A stretch of DNA of 64,000 bases from Pseudoxanthomonas sp. CF125 (GTDB lineage Bacteria > Pseudomonadota > Gammaproteobacteria > Xanthomonadales > Xanthomonadaceae): contig NZ_FNLD01000002.1 of assembly GCF_900104085.1 (NCBI RefSeq), forward strand, positions 744,001-808,000. The letters are read 5' to 3'. The translations under genes were made by a program, and so were the position numbers. The notes below the pieces were generated by a model. The model was not told the origin of the DNA. It searched no databases and saw only the letters and a list, made by a program, of their open reading frames with translations. Below, piece after piece: positions 19,221 to 28,422 of the stretch. Position 1 is the stretch's first letter. Every line of letters starts with the position of its first letter.

Positions 19221-19736
19221 ATGCTTGGTCTGACCACAATGGGCATCATCCATACCGCCATCAGTCTTGTCGCCGTGGCGGCGGCGTTCATCGCTTTCTT
19301 CCGGGACAAAGGAATCGATCCCCGCAACGGTCTGGGAAAGACCTACGTGATTACGACGGTGCTGACTTGCCTGACCGGGTTTTTCATTTTCCAGCATGGC
19401 GGATTCGGTAAGCCGCACGCCCTGGGAATCATCACCTTGCTGGTGCTTGCCGTTGCCTGGGTGGCCGGCAACAAGAAAGTATTCGGTCGCGCAAGTGCGT
19501 ATGTGGAAACGGTTCTCTATTCGCTCACCGTGTTCTTCCACATGATTCCGGCGTTCACCGAAACCTCCACGCGGCTGCCGGTCGGCGCGCCCTGGGCCTC
19601 GGGTCCGGATGATCCCAACCTGCAGAAGGCCGTCGGCATCGCGTTCCTGGTTTTCCTGGTCGGTGCTACCGCGCAAGTCATCCGCCTTCGTCGACTGCGC
19701 CGCGCTTTGCCGCCTGCTGCCGCACAAACCGTATGA
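19221..19736 (+). CDS. Small multi-pass membrane protein of unknown function
   Basis: The 171-residue protein has four hydrophobic helices (about 5-25, 42-60, 68-84, 143-160) and a short basic tail, resembling uncharacterised inner-membrane proteins. The ATG at 19221 follows GCAGGAG. An upstream GTG would add an Arg-rich extension with no support. It is separated from gumM by 127 bases and followed at once by a GTAG-headed palindrome pair. I cannot assign a function. Confidence 0.75.
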   Translation: MLGLTTMGIIHTAISLVAVAAAFIAFFRDKGIDPRNGLGKTYVITTVLTCLTGFFIFQHGGFGKPHALGIITLLVLAVAWVAGNKKVFGRASAYVETVLYSLTVFFHMIPAFTETSTRLPVGAPWASGPDDPNLQKAVGIAFLVFLVGATAQVIRLRRLRRALPPAAAQTV

Positions 19737-19740
19737 ATCC

Positions 19741-19804
19741 GTAGGGCGGGCACTGCCCGCCACCGCGCATGTTTCGAGCATTCGGCGGGCAGTGCCCGCC
19801 CTAC
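19741..19804. repeat. GTAG-headed REP pair in inverted orientation
   Basis: GTAGGGCGGGCACTGCCCGCC at 19741-19761 and its exact reverse complement at 19784-19804 are separated by 22 bases. Each arm is itself a hairpin (GGCGGGCA/TGCCCGCC). The GTAG head and paired arrangement resemble the SMAG/REP elements of Stenotrophomonas. It sits four bases after a stop codon and could also act as a transcript-stabilising hairpin. Confidence 0.85.
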
Positions 19805-19955
19805 AGCGAAGGTGCGGTGAAAAAATGCACTGGCGTTTGCATGCTTGTAACCATCGCTGCACTACCTTGGCAAGGCCGCACGCGGGCGGGTGCGGCCCGC
19901 TGCCGCCGTGAACCATTCGAGCGACTTTCCCCCACCCGAACCCACAGGAGAAACC

Positions 19956-20780
19956 ATGGCCACCTTCACCACCAAAGACGGCACCCAGCTCTACTACAAG
20001 GATTGGGGTACCGGCCCCATCGTCACCTTCAGTCATGGCTGGCCTTTGACCTCCGATGCCTGGGAAGCGCAGATGTTCCATCTGGCTTCCAACGGCTTCC
20101 GTTGCATCGCCCATGACCGCCGCGGCCACGGACGCTCCAGCCAGCCTTGGGACGGCAACGAGATGGACACCTATGCCGACGACTTGGCGGAACTGTTCGC
20201 GCATCTGGACGTCAAGGACGCGGTCATGATCGGCCATTCGACCGGCGGCGGCGAAGTGGCGCGCTACATCGGCCGCCATGGCACCAAGCGCGTGAAGAAA
20301 GCCGTGCTGATGGGCGCGGTGCCGCCGATCATGCTCAAGACCGAAGCCAATCCCGGTGGCCTGCCGATCGAAGTCTTCGACGGCTTCCGCAAGGCTTACC
20401 TCGCCGATCGTTCGCAATTCTTCCTCGATGTGGCCAGCGGTCCGTTCTTCGGCTTCAACCGGCCTGGCGCGAAGGTTTCGCAGGGCCTGATCCAGTCGTG
20501 GTGGGCGCAGGGCATGTTGTCCGGACACAAGAACGCCTACGACTGCATCAAGGCTTTTTCGGAAACCGACTTCACCGAGGATCTGAAGAAGTTCGACGTG
20601 CCCACCCTGATCATCCACGGCGACGACGACCAGATCGTGCCGATCGGCGCCTCGGCGATGCTTTCGTCGAAGTTGGTCAAGGATTCGGTGTTGAAAATCT
20701 ATCCCGGCGGTACCCACAGCCTGGGCGACACCAGCAAGGACCAGCTCAACGCCGATCTGCTGGAGTTCGCGCGCAGCTGA
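19956..20780 (+). CDS. Alpha/beta hydrolase, non-haem chloroperoxidase type
   Basis: The 274-residue protein fits the cofactor-free haloperoxidase/arylesterase branch of alpha/beta hydrolases. It has an oxyanion segment [25 protein letters not shown], the nucleophile elbow GHSTGGG (Ser95), the acid in [12 protein letters not shown] (near 226) and the catalytic His in GGTHSLGD (near 253). These proteins hydrolyse small esters and show perhydrolase/halogenation activity in vitro; the natural substrate is unknown. The ATG at 19956 follows ACAGGAGAAACC. It stands alone between the membrane protein and mobA. Confidence 0.88.
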   Translation: MATFTTKDGTQLYYKDWGTGPIVTFSHGWPLTSDAWEAQMFHLASNGFRCIAHDRRGHGRSSQPWDGNEMDTYADDLAELFAHLDVKDAVMIGHSTGGGEVARYIGRHGTKRVKKAVLMGAVPPIMLKTEANPGGLPIEVFDGFRKAYLADRSQFFLDVASGPFFGFNRPGAKVSQGLIQSWWAQGMLSGHKNAYDCIKAFSETDFTEDLKKFDVPTLIIHGDDDQIVPIGASAMLSSKLVKDSVLKIYPGGTHSLGDTSKDQLNADLLEFARS

Positions 20781-20843
20781 TCGACGGGCGCCCCGGCACG
20801 GGGTGTGGATATGGCGAAAACGCACGGGTGGTAGATTGGCGGT

Positions 20844-21488
20844 ATGAGCCAAGCCACCCGTGCCGCCGAATCGAACCCTCCGCGCGAAACGCTCCCCGCG
20901 CTGCATGGCCTGGTGCTGAGCGGCGGCGCCAGCACGCGGATGGGGAAGGACAAGGCGCTGCTCGACTGGCACGGCGAACCGCAACTGCAGGCGACATTTC
21001 GCCTGTTGAGTGGGCACGTGCGATCCTGCTTCGTGTCCTTGCGCAGCGATCAGCGGGCCGAACCGGTCCGTGCGGCGTTGCCGGGCATCATCGACGAGAT
21101 CGAAGGAGCAGGGTCGGCCGCCGGTTTGCTGGCAGCGCACGCGGCTTATCCGGAGGCAGCATGGCTGGTGCTGGCCTGCGATCTTCCGCTTTTGCAGGCC
21201 TCTACTTTGGAAGCGCTGATCCGCGCTCGCGACGGACAGCGCGCGGCCATCGCCTATCGCAGCCCCATCGACGGTTTGCCTGAGCCCCTGTGCGCCCTGT
21301 GGGAACCGGCGGCGCTGGCGCGCTTGTCGCACCAGGCGCAGGCGGGGCGGTACGGGCTGCGCGAGGTGTTGCGATCGGCCGACACGCTGTTGCTGCCCGC
21401 GCCCGGTGGTGGCGAACTGGACAACATCAACACGCCACAAGAGCGGCAACGGCTGGCTCTTCGAATGGAGCGAGGCACGTCGGAATGA
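20844..21488 (+). CDS. mobA: Molybdenum cofactor guanylyltransferase MobA
   Basis: MobA attaches GMP to molybdopterin to make the guanine-dinucleotide cofactor used by DMSO-reductase-family enzymes such as formate dehydrogenases. The 214-residue protein has the nucleotidyltransferase signature LSGGASTRMGKDKA (residues 25-38) and the ACDLPLL motif. Its stop overlaps the moeA start (ATGA), giving a mobA-moeA operon that faces an enzyme of the cofactor-using family and its FdhD maturation factor. Confidence 0.93.
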   Translation: MSQATRAAESNPPRETLPALHGLVLSGGASTRMGKDKALLDWHGEPQLQATFRLLSGHVRSCFVSLRSDQRAEPVRAALPGIIDEIEGAGSAAGLLAAHAAYPEAAWLVLACDLPLLQASTLEALIRARDGQRAAIAYRSPIDGLPEPLCALWEPAALARLSHQAQAGRYGLREVLRSADTLLLPAPGGGELDNINTPQERQRLALRMERGTSE

Positions 21489-22711
21489 TCGCCTACGCCC
21501 AAGCGCTTGAACTGCTGTTGGCGGAAGCCGCTGTCCTGCCAGCCGAGTGGTGCCGATCGGCGGATGCTTGCGGACGGATTCTCGCCGAACCATTGCGCGC
21601 GTCGAATATGCTGCCGCCCTTCGACAATGCAGCGATGGATGGATACGCCTTCGCCACTTCGAGCGAAGGACTGGCCGCAGGCAGCGAGCATCGGGTCGCC
21701 GGCCAGCTCGCCGCTGGCGCGCCACCGCCGCCCGATGCGGCCGGCGACGTGTGGGAAATCGCTACCGGTGCAGCCTTGCCGGCAGGGCTGGATTGCATCG
21801 TGCCGTTCGAACGCGTCGAACGCTTGAGTGCAGAGCGCATCCGGTTGCGCGAAGCCGCCTTCGCCGGACAGAACATACGCCGTGCAGGCAGCGACATCGC
21901 CATTGCCGGAGAGGTGGCGGCAGCCGGGCAGCGTATCGATCCGGCCTTGCGAATGGTCCTGGCTGCGCTGGGCGTTGAGCGAATCAGCGTGCGGCGCAAG
22001 CCGCGCGTGGCGTTGCTGAGCACCGGCGCCGAACTGGTCGTCGATGCTTTGCTGCCACTGGGACCGGGACAGATCTACGCCTCCAATGCCTCGTACCTGG
22101 AAGCGTCGCTGCGTGCGCTGGGTGCGGAAGTAATCGCGAACGTGGCGCTGGGCGACGATGCGCAAGCCTTCGCCGCGCAGACGGGGCGGCTGGCCGATCA
22201 AGCCGATCTCGTCCTGAGCACCGGTGCGGTGTCGATGGGCAGCCGCGATTTCATACCTGCCGGCCTGCAAGCGATGGGCGCGCGTTTGCTGTTCCACAAG
22301 GCGGCGATCCGGCCCGGCAAGCCGATCCTGGCCGCGCGTTTGCAGGAAGGGGCCTTGTTCGTGGGGTTGCCCGGTAATCCGATCGCCGTTGCGGTCGGGC
22401 TGCGCTACTTCGTGGTGCCGTTGCTGCGTGCCATGCTGGGCATGCCTGCGGAAACTCCCTTGCGCGCTTCATTGGCGGCGCCGATCCGCGTGGCCAAGGG
22501 ATTGCGGCATTTCCTCAAGGCGCGGCTGCGTCAAAGCAGCGATTCGGGCCTGGTCGCCGAGTTGCTGGAAGGCCAGCAGTCTTACCGCATGGGTTCGCTG
22601 CTGCAGGCCAATGCGTGGGTGGTGCTGCCGGAGGATGCCGACGAATGGCCGGCGGGAGCGCTGGTCGATGCGTTGCCGCGCGATGCGGATGGTGGTTGGT
22701 TTGTAGTTTGA
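21485..22711 (+). CDS. moeA: Molybdopterin molybdotransferase MoeA
   Basis: MoeA inserts molybdate into adenylated molybdopterin. The 408-residue protein follows the family from LPPFDNAAMDGYA through EIATGAALPAGLDCIVP and QNIRRAGSDIAIAGEV to the MoCF-binding domain (LSTGAELV, STGAVSMGSRDFI, GKPILAARL, FVGLPGNPIAVAVG). It starts inside the mobA stop. Repeats of the CTCCCGC type follow its stop and separate it from the convergent fdhD. Confidence 0.94.
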   Translation: MIAYAQALELLLAEAAVLPAEWCRSADACGRILAEPLRASNMLPPFDNAAMDGYAFATSSEGLAAGSEHRVAGQLAAGAPPPPDAAGDVWEIATGAALPAGLDCIVPFERVERLSAERIRLREAAFAGQNIRRAGSDIAIAGEVAAAGQRIDPALRMVLAALGVERISVRRKPRVALLSTGAELVVDALLPLGPGQIYASNASYLEASLRALGAEVIANVALGDDAQAFAAQTGRLADQADLVLSTGAVSMGSRDFIPAGLQAMGARLLFHKAAIRPGKPILAARLQEGALFVGLPGNPIAVAVGLRYFVVPLLRAMLGMPAETPLRASLAAPIRVAKGLRHFLKARLRQSSDSGLVAELLEGQQSYRMGSLLQANAWVVLPEDADEWPAGALVDALPRDADGGWFVV

Positions 22712-22728
22712 TTGTTTGGTTATTCGCC

Positions 22729-22775
22729 CTTCTCCCGCTAGCGGGAGAAGAGCCTGCCCCGTACTTGATACGGGG
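22729..22775. repeat. CTTCTCCCGCTAGCGGGAGAAG palindrome plus second hairpin
   Basis: A perfect 22-bp palindrome (22729-22750) is followed by the hairpin CCCCGTA-CTTGA-TACGGGG (22757-22775). It belongs to the same repeat family as the element at 22910-22933 and a degenerate copy near 52636. Confidence 0.85.
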
Positions 22776-22893
22776 TGGCCGACAGGCGGGATGAGGGGGA
22801 GGCGTCGCAAATGTCCGGCGCGCGTTGCTTCGCCGAACGTGCCACCACTCGACGCAATGCTGAGCGCCGAACCCACAACAGCTCCGGCGTCCC

Positions 22894-23745
22894 TCACCCG
22901 CCTTCGGCACCCTCTCCCGCTAGCGGGAGAGGGGTTTGTCTCTGCAATCGGTGCGGATGGCTATAGACCACCTGACGTCCTGGCCGCGCGAAGCCGGCGA
23001 GGGTGAGGCCGCAATCGCGCGCCAAGTCGACGGCCAATGCCGTAGGCGCGGAGATGGCGGCAAGCAGGCCGATGCCCGCCACCGCTGCCTTGGTCACCAT
23101 TTCGTAACTGGCGCGGCTGGTCACCAGCGCGAAACCCTGTGTCGGATCGACCTCGCCACGCACCATCGCGCCGATAAGTTTGTCCAACGCGTTGTGGCGC
23201 CCCACATCCTCGCGCACCAGTAGCAACGTTCCCTCAGGGGAAGCCCAGGCGGCGGCATGGGTTGCGCCGGTCGCCGCATTCAGCGGTTGCCGGTCCTGCA
23301 GCGCAGCCAATGCGATCTCGAGCGCGGCCAGCTCGACCGCCACGCTATCGCCGACAGGTGCAGGACGCTTCACCACCTCCTCGAGCAGGCGATTGCCGCA
23401 GATGCCGCAGCCGCTGCGGCCCGGCAGCAAGCGTTCGGGAGCCGCGTCGCCGGAGGCGGGATTGCGCGTGCGGATATCCAGCAGCAGACCTTCGAGAACG
23501 CTGCGCACCTCTATAGCCAAGATGTCGCCGGGAACCGCGCGCCCTTCGGTCAGCGAAAAACCGTAAGCGAAGTCCTGCAGGTCTCCCGGCGACGCCATCA
23601 TCACCGCGAACGGCGTGCCGTCGTAGCTCACCGCTACCGGCACCTCTTCTGCGAGCAGATCCGAGTCGGTCCGCGCAATGCCGGCATGCAGTTGCGTGAC
23701 CGGCCGGCGCGCATAGCCGTTGCCTGGTGGGTCAGGATCAACCAC
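22894..23745 (-). CDS. fdhD: FdhD, sulfur-carrier/formate dehydrogenase maturation protein
   Basis: FdhD passes sulfur from IscS to the molybdenum cofactor before insertion into formate-dehydrogenase-type enzymes. The 283-residue protein has the twin-cysteine motif S-G-C113-G-I-C116-G and the C-terminal segments REDVGRHNALDKLIG and VTSRASYEMV. The start overlaps the end of the upstream oxidoreductase gene by 8 bases. The last dozen or so residues (after the family's usual end near VYSHPH) are encoded by a CTCCCGC palindrome, which also leads to the stop. Confidence 0.94.
   Translation of the reverse strand: MVDPDPPGNGYARRPVTQLHAGIARTDSDLLAEEVPVAVSYDGTPFAVMMASPGDLQDFAYGFSLTEGRAVPGDILAIEVRSVLEGLLLDIRTRNPASGDAAPERLLPGRSGCGICGNRLLEEVVKRPAPVGDSVAVELAALEIALAALQDRQPLNAATGATHAAAWASPEGTLLLVREDVGRHNALDKLIGAMVRGEVDPTQGFALVTSRASYEMVTKAAVAGIGLLAAISAPTALAVDLARDCGLTLAGFARPGRQVVYSHPHRLQRQTPLPLAGEGAEGG
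22910..22933. repeat. 24-bp perfect palindrome within the 3' end of fdhD
   Basis: CCCTCTCCCGCTAGCGGGAGAGGG reads identically on both strands. It lies inside the fdhD frame, where it encodes a PLPLAGEG-like tail. Confidence 0.9.
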
Positions 23746-26059
23746 GGCCCGGCGTATCTTGCGAAGCGCGGATAGACACCGGAATGGACTTGTACGCGGG
23801 CGTGCCGGACTTGGGGTCGTGACTGTCCAGCGGCACCAGGCAATTGCCTTCCGGGTAGTACATGGCGGCCGAGCCGCGCGGGATGTCGTATTCCACCGCG
23901 GTAAAGCCGCGCACGCAGCGCGCTCCGGTGCCCGCCGCAGTCCCCATGCGCGATTCGATATCGATGCGGTCGCCGTGCTTCAAACTGCGCACCTGCAGAT
24001 CCGCCGCATTCATGAACACCACATCGCGGCGTCCGCTGATGCCGCGATAGCGGTCGTCGAAGCCGTAGATGCTGGTGTTGTACTGGTCGTGCGAGCGGAT
24101 CGTGGTCATGGTCAGCGTATCGGCGCGGTCGTCGCGCGGATCTTCGTTGAGCCTGGGCGCGACCAGGAAGTTGGCCTTGCGGCCAGGGCCGCCCCAGTCG
24201 CGTACCGAGGCGCCTACGTATAAGCGGAAGCCGCCCGGTTCGCGCACCCTGCGGTTGTAGTCGGCGAAGATGGGAAATACCGCTTCGATGCCGTCGCGGA
24301 TGCGGTCGTAGTCGTCCACCAGCGACTGCCAATCCACTTTGCTCTCGGGCAGAGTCGCTTTGGCGATGCCGGCGACGATGGCCGGTTCGGAAAGCAGGTG
24401 TTCCGATGCCGGTTTCAAGCCGCCTTGCGAGGCATGCACCATCGACATCGAATCCTCCACCGTCACCGACTGCACGCCGCCGGTTTGCACATCCAGTTCG
24501 GTGCGGCCCAGGCACGGCAGCAGGAACGCCTGTTTGGCCGGGATCAGGTGCGAACGGTTGAGCTTGGTGGCCACATGCACCACCAGATCGAGTTTGCGCA
24601 TGGCCGGGAAGGTGGTTTCCGGATCGGAGATCGCCACCGCCAGGTTGCCGCCCAGACACACCAGCGCCTTGGAGCGGGCGTCGCGGATCGCGCGCACTGC
24701 TTCTACCGCATCGTGCCCGTGGGTAAGCGGGAATTCGAAACCGTAGGCGCGCTTGATCGCGTCCACTAACGCTTGCGTGGGTTTCTCGGTGATGCCGACG
24801 GTGCGGTCGCCATACACATTGGAATGACCGCGGATCGGGGCGATGCCCGCACCAGGGCGGCCGATGTTTCCGCGCAGCAGCATCAGGTTGGCCATCAGTT
24901 GCACGTTCTGCGTGCCGAAGCGGTGCTGGGTCATGCCCATGCCGTAGCAGAGAATCACGCGTTCGGCCTTGGCGTAGACCTGCGCGGCGGCTTCGATATC
25001 GGCGCGCGACAGGCCGGAAGCCTCCACGATGTCTTCCCAGCGCGTACCGGCGATGTCCTCGCGCAACGCTTCCAGGCCCTGCGTGTGTTCGGCGATGAAG
25101 GCATGGTCCAGCACGCCCTTGCCGCCGGCGGCAAGATCGGCGGCGTCGGCTTCGAACAGCCACTTCATCATTCCCTTCAGCAGCGCGGCGTCGCCGCCGA
25201 TCTTCACCTGGTAGTAGGTCTGGGCGATGGGCGTGGAGCTGTTGGTGAGCATCTCGCCAGGATCCTGCGGCGAGGCGAAGCGTTCCAGCCCGCGTTCGCG
25301 CAGCGGGTTCACCGCGATGATCGGCGCGCCTCGCTTGGAAATTGCACGCAAGGTCGAAAGCATGCGCGGATGGTTGGTGCCGGGATTGTGGCCGAAGCTG
25401 AAAAGCGCATCGCAATGATCGAAGTCTTCCAGCGTCACCGTGCCCTTGCCGACGCCGATGGATTCCGGCAGGCCGACGCTGGTGGCCTCGTGGCACATGT
25501 TGGAGCAGTCGGGAAAGTTGTTGGTGCCGAATTCGCGCACCATCAGTTGGTACAGGAATGCGGCTTCGTTCGAGGTTCGTCCCGAGGTGTAGAACTCGGC
25601 CATGTCCGGGTGGGGCAATTCACGCAGCGCTGCGCCGATGCGGGCGAACGCGTCTTCCCAAGCGATCGGGTGGTAGCGGTCGCTGGCCGCGTCGTAGGAC
25701 AGCGGCTGGGTCAGCCGGCCGGCGTCTTCCAGCGCATGGTCGGACCACTCCCACAGCTCCGCGACGGTGTGGGTGGCGAACAGTTCGGGCGTGGCACGCT
25801 TGCCGGTGGCTTCCCATGCAACGGCTTTGGCGCCGTTCTCGCAGAACTCGAAGGAAGAAGTGTGCTTGGGGTCGGGCCAGGCGCAGCCGGGACAATCGAA
25901 ACCGGCGGGCTGGTTGACGCGCCGCAGCGCGGCGGCTTCGCGTCCTACCGCCATCTGGCTCTTCAACGCCCGCGCCACCGCGCCCAGTGCGCCCCATCCC
26001 CCGGCGGGGCCTTCGAAATTTTCTACGCCAGGAACCTTGCGTTCAGCCATGGAATTCAA
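23738..26059 (-). CDS. FdhF/YdeP-family molybdopterin oxidoreductase
   Basis: This 773-residue cytoplasmic enzyme belongs to the formate-dehydrogenase-alpha-like branch that includes E. coli YdeP. It carries CPGC (Cys56, Cys59) but not the full N-terminal four-cysteine 4Fe-4S motif of classical FdhF. NFPDCSNMCHEATSVGL places Cys189 where the molybdenum-ligating Cys/Sec sits in formate dehydrogenases. The C-terminal MGD-binding domain is present (TTIRSHDQYNTSIYG...RGISGRRDVVFMN). It is co-transcribed with fdhD. Formate oxidation is possible but unproven for this family; YdeP has been linked to acid resistance. Confidence 0.9.
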   Translation of the reverse strand: MNSMAERKVPGVENFEGPAGGWGALGAVARALKSQMAVGREAAALRRVNQPAGFDCPGCAWPDPKHTSSFEFCENGAKAVAWEATGKRATPELFATHTVAELWEWSDHALEDAGRLTQPLSYDAASDRYHPIAWEDAFARIGAALRELPHPDMAEFYTSGRTSNEAAFLYQLMVREFGTNNFPDCSNMCHEATSVGLPESIGVGKGTVTLEDFDHCDALFSFGHNPGTNHPRMLSTLRAISKRGAPIIAVNPLRERGLERFASPQDPGEMLTNSSTPIAQTYYQVKIGGDAALLKGMMKWLFEADAADLAAGGKGVLDHAFIAEHTQGLEALREDIAGTRWEDIVEASGLSRADIEAAAQVYAKAERVILCYGMGMTQHRFGTQNVQLMANLMLLRGNIGRPGAGIAPIRGHSNVYGDRTVGITEKPTQALVDAIKRAYGFEFPLTHGHDAVEAVRAIRDARSKALVCLGGNLAVAISDPETTFPAMRKLDLVVHVATKLNRSHLIPAKQAFLLPCLGRTELDVQTGGVQSVTVEDSMSMVHASQGGLKPASEHLLSEPAIVAGIAKATLPESKVDWQSLVDDYDRIRDGIEAVFPIFADYNRRVREPGGFRLYVGASVRDWGGPGRKANFLVAPRLNEDPRDDRADTLTMTTIRSHDQYNTSIYGFDDRYRGISGRRDVVFMNAADLQVRSLKHGDRIDIESRMGTAAGTGARCVRGFTAVEYDIPRGSAAMYYPEGNCLVPLDSHDPKSGTPAYKSIPVSIRASQDTPGRG

Positions 26060-26174
26060 TGCCGGTCAGCGCCGTTGCGACTGACCGGAGTTTGCCACGA
26101 TTGAGCCAGGCCTGCGGTGAATGGCGTTGCGTGATGGATGTGCGTACGGCGCAGTCCGCCATCGGTTTTCGAGC

Positions 26175-28220
26175 TTAGTTGCCGCGCATTTCCAGCTTCA
26201 GCGCGCGCGCGATCGATTCCCACGGCACGTACTTGTAGTTCTGGTTTTCCACCGGCATCACGTTGCGGCCGTCCTGGGCGATCATGGCGCCGTGCTCGAA
26301 ACCGGGGCCCAGGTTGCGGCTGGTGATCTCCAGCCCATCGGTTTCGGAAATGCCGTCGATGCCGCGCAGCGGATCGGCGACCACGGCGAACGATCCCAGA
26401 TATTCCTGCTTGCCTTCGCGGCGATAGACCGCATAGGTGTCGTTGCCCTGGCTGGACACGACGATGTAGCCGCGGCCGTCGCCCAGGTCGTAGATGCCCA
26501 GTCCCTCGAAGTCGTCCTTGACCGCGGGATTGTCGGCGATCTTCTGCACCGCGGTCTTCGCATCGCCACCATCGGGCTCGGCCGACATGCGCCACAGGGC
26601 CACGTCTTCTTCGTCCACGTACAGCGTGCCGTCGTGGTCGTCGGCCACGCACCCTTCGGTCTGCGAATCGAAATTCATGTCGCGCACCAGCTTGGCGGTT
26701 ACGCGGCCTTGCGCGGTCGCCACCAGTTCCCATTGGCGCTTGCGCGTGTCGTCGCCGTTGACGAACACGTAAAAGCGCTGGTCCTTCGGGCTGCGGTACA
26801 TGCACAGGCCGTAGGGGTCGCCCAGTCCAGTGGGCTGTACGCCATCGGCGACATCGACCAGTTCGCGCTTCTGCGTGTCCAGCCGGTAGAGCCCGATGGA
26901 CTTGTCGGTGCGATTGCTGGCCGCGACCAGCACGATCTTCTCGCCGCCCAGCTCGAAGTCCTCGCGCAGGTCGACGTTGTTCATCTTGCCGACCGGCAGG
27001 AACTGCACCACCTTGCCTTGCATGTCGTAGAGGTACAGGCCGGCCTTCTTGTCGGTGGCCACTACCAGACTCTTGGCCGGATCCTGCGGGTTGGCCCAGA
27101 TCGCGGGGTCGTCGGCGGCGTCGCCGTAGCTGCCGGCGAACGTGGTCTCCACGGTGGCGGTGACTGCTGCGACCTTTTTGGGTTCGGCCGTGGCGGCGGC
27201 GGTAGCGTCGAGGGGCAGATTCAGCGCCTTGGCGATATCTTCCATGGCCAGCGCTTTGTAGTTGGAGCCGTCTTCGTCGGTGATCAACAGCAGGCCGTTG
27301 GGGAACGACGGATAAGCCGCGCCGGTCGCGAACAGCGGGCCCGGTTCGCCGATGGCTTCGCTGCTGCCTGGCGCCGCTACCTTGAACGCGCCCAGGAAGG
27401 CGTCGTGCTTGTCGCGGTCGTACACGTTCACCTGGCCTGCCGAGGCGTCCGATGCGATCAGCCAGCGCTTGCCGCCTCCGTCGTAGACCGCGATGCCGCC
27501 GCTTTCCTCTTCGATATGGCCCAGTCGCGGCGCGTCGACGATCCTGGCCGAGACATCGGCTTCCGGATCGGCGTTGAAGCGCCAGATGCCCACACCTTCT
27601 TCCGAGGCGTACACGTGGCCTTTGTTGTCCGCCGCGCATTGCTTGAGCGGGGAGGGCACGTTGATGCGGCGCATCTGCCGAGCGTCCAGCTTGCCCCCGG
27701 CGGTGGCGAACAGGATCTGCTGATCCACTTCGCCGCCATCGCCGACGATGAAGGCGTACAAGGCGCTGTCCAGCGGGTTGCGGAACAGGCAGATGCCTTC
27801 GGCCGCGAAGCCGAGCGGCAACGGCCGCGCTCCTATTTCGGTCAGTTTTTCGCCCTGCATGGAAAACAGGCGCAGGCTATTGGTAGTGGTGTCGATGGCG
27901 GCCAGCACGGTGGCTTTGCCCTTGCCCAGTGCGACGTCGTAGGCCACGTCCACCGCGGCTACTTCGCCCGAAGGCGCCGTGCCCAGGAGCTTGCCGGCAA
28001 GGTCGTAGACCTCCAGTCCGCCCAGTGCCGAGGTGCCGACCAAGCGGCTGCGCGCCGGTTTGGCCGAATCGCGCACCAGCACGGCGGCATTGGCCTCTTT
28101 GCTGACGGTCGGCGCGGTCTGCGATCTGGCGGAAATCAAGGCGGTTTCCTGCGCGGCCGCGGTGCAGCAAAGCGCAAGAGCGATCGAGGCGGCCAGACAG
28201 GCCGTGCGGCGGATTCCCAT
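26175..28220 (-). CDS. Two-domain beta-propeller phytase (3-phytase, BPP family)
   Basis: The 681-residue exported enzyme should remove phosphates from phytate in the periplasm or outside the cell. The ATG at 28220 follows GGGAGA and gives a Sec signal peptide (MGIRRTACLAASIALALCC...AAAQ). The second half (about 355-680) has canonical BPP landmarks: DDPAIW (370-375), MNNVDLREDF, TEGCVADDHDGTLYVDEED and DDFEGLGIYD. The first half (about 40-335) keeps the propeller pattern (GGLEVYDLAGK, AEGICLF, QCAADNKGHVYASEE) but lacks the DDPAIW motif and looks degenerate, as in dual-domain BPPs. It is divergent from a TonB receptor and two genes from a histidine-acid phosphatase. Confidence 0.92.
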   Translation of the reverse strand: MGIRRTACLAASIALALCCTAAAQETALISARSQTAPTVSKEANAAVLVRDSAKPARSRLVGTSALGGLEVYDLAGKLLGTAPSGEVAAVDVAYDVALGKGKATVLAAIDTTTNSLRLFSMQGEKLTEIGARPLPLGFAAEGICLFRNPLDSALYAFIVGDGGEVDQQILFATAGGKLDARQMRRINVPSPLKQCAADNKGHVYASEEGVGIWRFNADPEADVSARIVDAPRLGHIEEESGGIAVYDGGGKRWLIASDASAGQVNVYDRDKHDAFLGAFKVAAPGSSEAIGEPGPLFATGAAYPSFPNGLLLITDEDGSNYKALAMEDIAKALNLPLDATAAATAEPKKVAAVTATVETTFAGSYGDAADDPAIWANPQDPAKSLVVATDKKAGLYLYDMQGKVVQFLPVGKMNNVDLREDFELGGEKIVLVAASNRTDKSIGLYRLDTQKRELVDVADGVQPTGLGDPYGLCMYRSPKDQRFYVFVNGDDTRKRQWELVATAQGRVTAKLVRDMNFDSQTEGCVADDHDGTLYVDEEDVALWRMSAEPDGGDAKTAVQKIADNPAVKDDFEGLGIYDLGDGRGYIVVSSQGNDTYAVYRREGKQEYLGSFAVVADPLRGIDGISETDGLEITSRNLGPGFEHGAMIAQDGRNVMPVENQNYKYVPWESIARALKLEMRGN

Positions 28221-28422
28221 ATGCTCTCCCGTGCGGACGCAGGCGGCCCGTGGTGTCATCAAGCGTCAATGTGTGGGCGGCAAGATCACATACCGTTTCC
28301 GGTTTTGCAAGAGAAATTCTAAATCTGTTGCAATTTGGAATGTTTGTTCGTAATCTCCCGAGCAACCGCCCGGTCAGGCCTTCGCCTGGCTGTTTGCGGA
28401 CGTCCTCGGGAGGGACTGAACG

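Noticed and set aside
28221-28422. Pho box in the divergent phytase-receptor promoter region
   Set aside because: I looked for paired CTGTCAT-type repeats and found only a weak CTGTTGCAA-like half match, not enough to call.
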